Source: Phycicoccus sonneratiae (GTDB lineage Bacteria > Actinomycetota > Actinomycetes > Actinomycetales > Dermatophilaceae). Taken from it: DNA of 64,000 bases. The position numbers and the translations under genes were made by a program. A model generated the notes under the pieces. It worked only from the letters and a program-made list of their open reading frames with translations. It ran no database searches and was not told the DNA's origin. Shown piece after piece: positions 63,520 to 64,000 of the stretch; positions within the stretch are counted from its first letter, which is position 1, and each line of letters begins with the position of its first letter. The stretch lies in NCBI RefSeq assembly GCF_016887965.1, contig NZ_JAFDVD010000008.1, positions 248,001-312,000 on the forward strand, in the 5' to 3' direction.

Positions 63520-64000
63520 CGTCGGCGGTGGCGCTCTCGTGGGCGTCGCGGATGGCCGTCCAGGCGTGCGCGGCGGCCTCCTGCTCGGCGACCTTCTTCG
63601 TGCGCCCGGTCCCCCGACCCAGCACCGTGCCCCCGATGACGACCTCGGCCTCGAACGACTTCGCGTGCTCGGGACCGTCCTCGGAGACGAGGTACTCGGG
63701 CGAGCCGAGCCCGTGCCGCGAGCTGATCTCCTGGAGGCTGGTCTTCCAGTCCAGGCCGGCCCCGAGGGTGGCCGACTGGGCGAGGAGCGGGTCGACGAGG
63801 CTGTGCACGAGCTCGCCGGCGGCCTCGATGCCGGCGCACTGGTAGACCGCCCCGATGACCGCCTCGACGGTGTCGGCGAGGATCGAGTCCTTGTCGCGCC
63901 CCCCGGTGCTCTCCTCGCCCCGGCCGAGGAAGACGAAGTCGCCGAGCCCGAGCGTGCGCCCGACGTCGGCGAGGGCCCGCATGTTGACGACGGCCGCTCG
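63512..64000 (-). CDS. rnc: Ribonuclease III, C-terminal part, cut by window edge
   Basis: RNase III cuts double-stranded RNA in rRNA maturation. About 162 residues are visible: the end of the catalytic domain with [21 protein letters not shown] (the second acidic cluster) and the dsRNA-binding domain with [20 protein letters not shown] and [13 protein letters not shown]. The N-terminal part, with the main NERLEFLGD signature, is outside the window. It overlaps the mutM start. Confidence 0.93.
   Translation of the reverse strand, partial: RAAVVNMRALADVGRTLGLGDFVFLGRGEESTGGRDKDSILADTVEAVIGAVYQCAGIEAAGELVHSLVDPLLAQSATLGAGLDWKTSLQEISSRHGLGSPEYLVSEDGPEHAKSFEAEVVIGGTVLGRGTGRTKKVAEQEAAAHAWTAIRDAHESATADGA

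Overview
The window is 64 kb of very GC-rich chromosome from an actinobacterium. The evidence for this is strong GC bias at third codon positions, many GTG starts, a mycothiol-dependent-enzyme homologue, a DUF2469 gene next to rnhB, a PII/GlnD/Amt cluster, and -10 boxes placed right next to start codons (leaderless messages). The gene order and the TrmD-acetyltransferase fusion suggest Micrococcales, possibly the Intrasporangiaceae group; that placement is inference. I see no rRNA, tRNA, CRISPR array, prophage or insertion sequence.

The backbone is the conserved minus-strand housekeeping series of actinobacteria. From right to left it runs rnc (cut by the window edge)-mutM, smc, ftsY, amt-glnK-glnD-ffh, rpsP-khpA-rimM-trmD, rplS, an S26-like gene-lepB-rnhB-DUF2469, yraN-comM-dprA-xerC-acidic membrane protein, rpsB-tsf, pyrH-frr-cdsA and rlmN. 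Stop/start overlaps of GTGA, ATGA or TGATG type tie many of these into operons. Shorter accessory blocks sit between the backbone operons.

1-4.0 kb: a DHA2-type exporter and its divergent TetR regulator share two palindromes. A LOG-family gene, an XRE-DUF805 protein and a copper monooxygenase-like lipoprotein follow. 4.0-8.7 kb: rlmN, an unknown gene, then cdsA, frr and pyrH. 8.9-17.4 kb: an accessory block between pyrH and tsf. It has two paralogous ~1,100-residue secreted proteins, each with three LLDTR modules, a fibronectin-like segment and 14 cysteine-paired repeats, and they flank a phosphoribosyltransferase, a Nudix protein, a 59-residue protein and an NTF2-like protein. 17.5-22.8 kb: tsf, rpsB, an exporter, an aminotransferase and an M23 peptidase. 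22.9-30.4 kb: the comM/dprA/xerC operon, an aldehyde dehydrogenase and the DUF2469 gene. 30.4-36.3 kb: translation and secretion genes plus an orphan FetB-like permease. 36.5-44.0 kb: an accessory block rich in regulator-target pairs (MarR/mycothiol enzyme, Rrf2/TauE, ArsR/MFS), an amidohydrolase and two unknown proteins. 44.1-64 kb: ffh and the nitrogen-control genes, ftsY, an M13 peptidase, a second signal peptidase, smc, chorismate mutase, acylphosphatase, an OafA-like acyltransferase, mutM and rnc.

The most unusual signals are these: the two 14-repeat secreted paralogues; a paired CGTCCACAG element with identical geometry (28 bp apart, proximal copy 60 bp before the start codon) upstream of both the M23 peptidase and the yraN-comM-dprA operon; a signal-peptidase homologue lacking its catalytic serine and fused by overlap to lepB; the TrmD-GNAT fusion with an altered catalytic position; and a set of at least eleven leaderless promoters.
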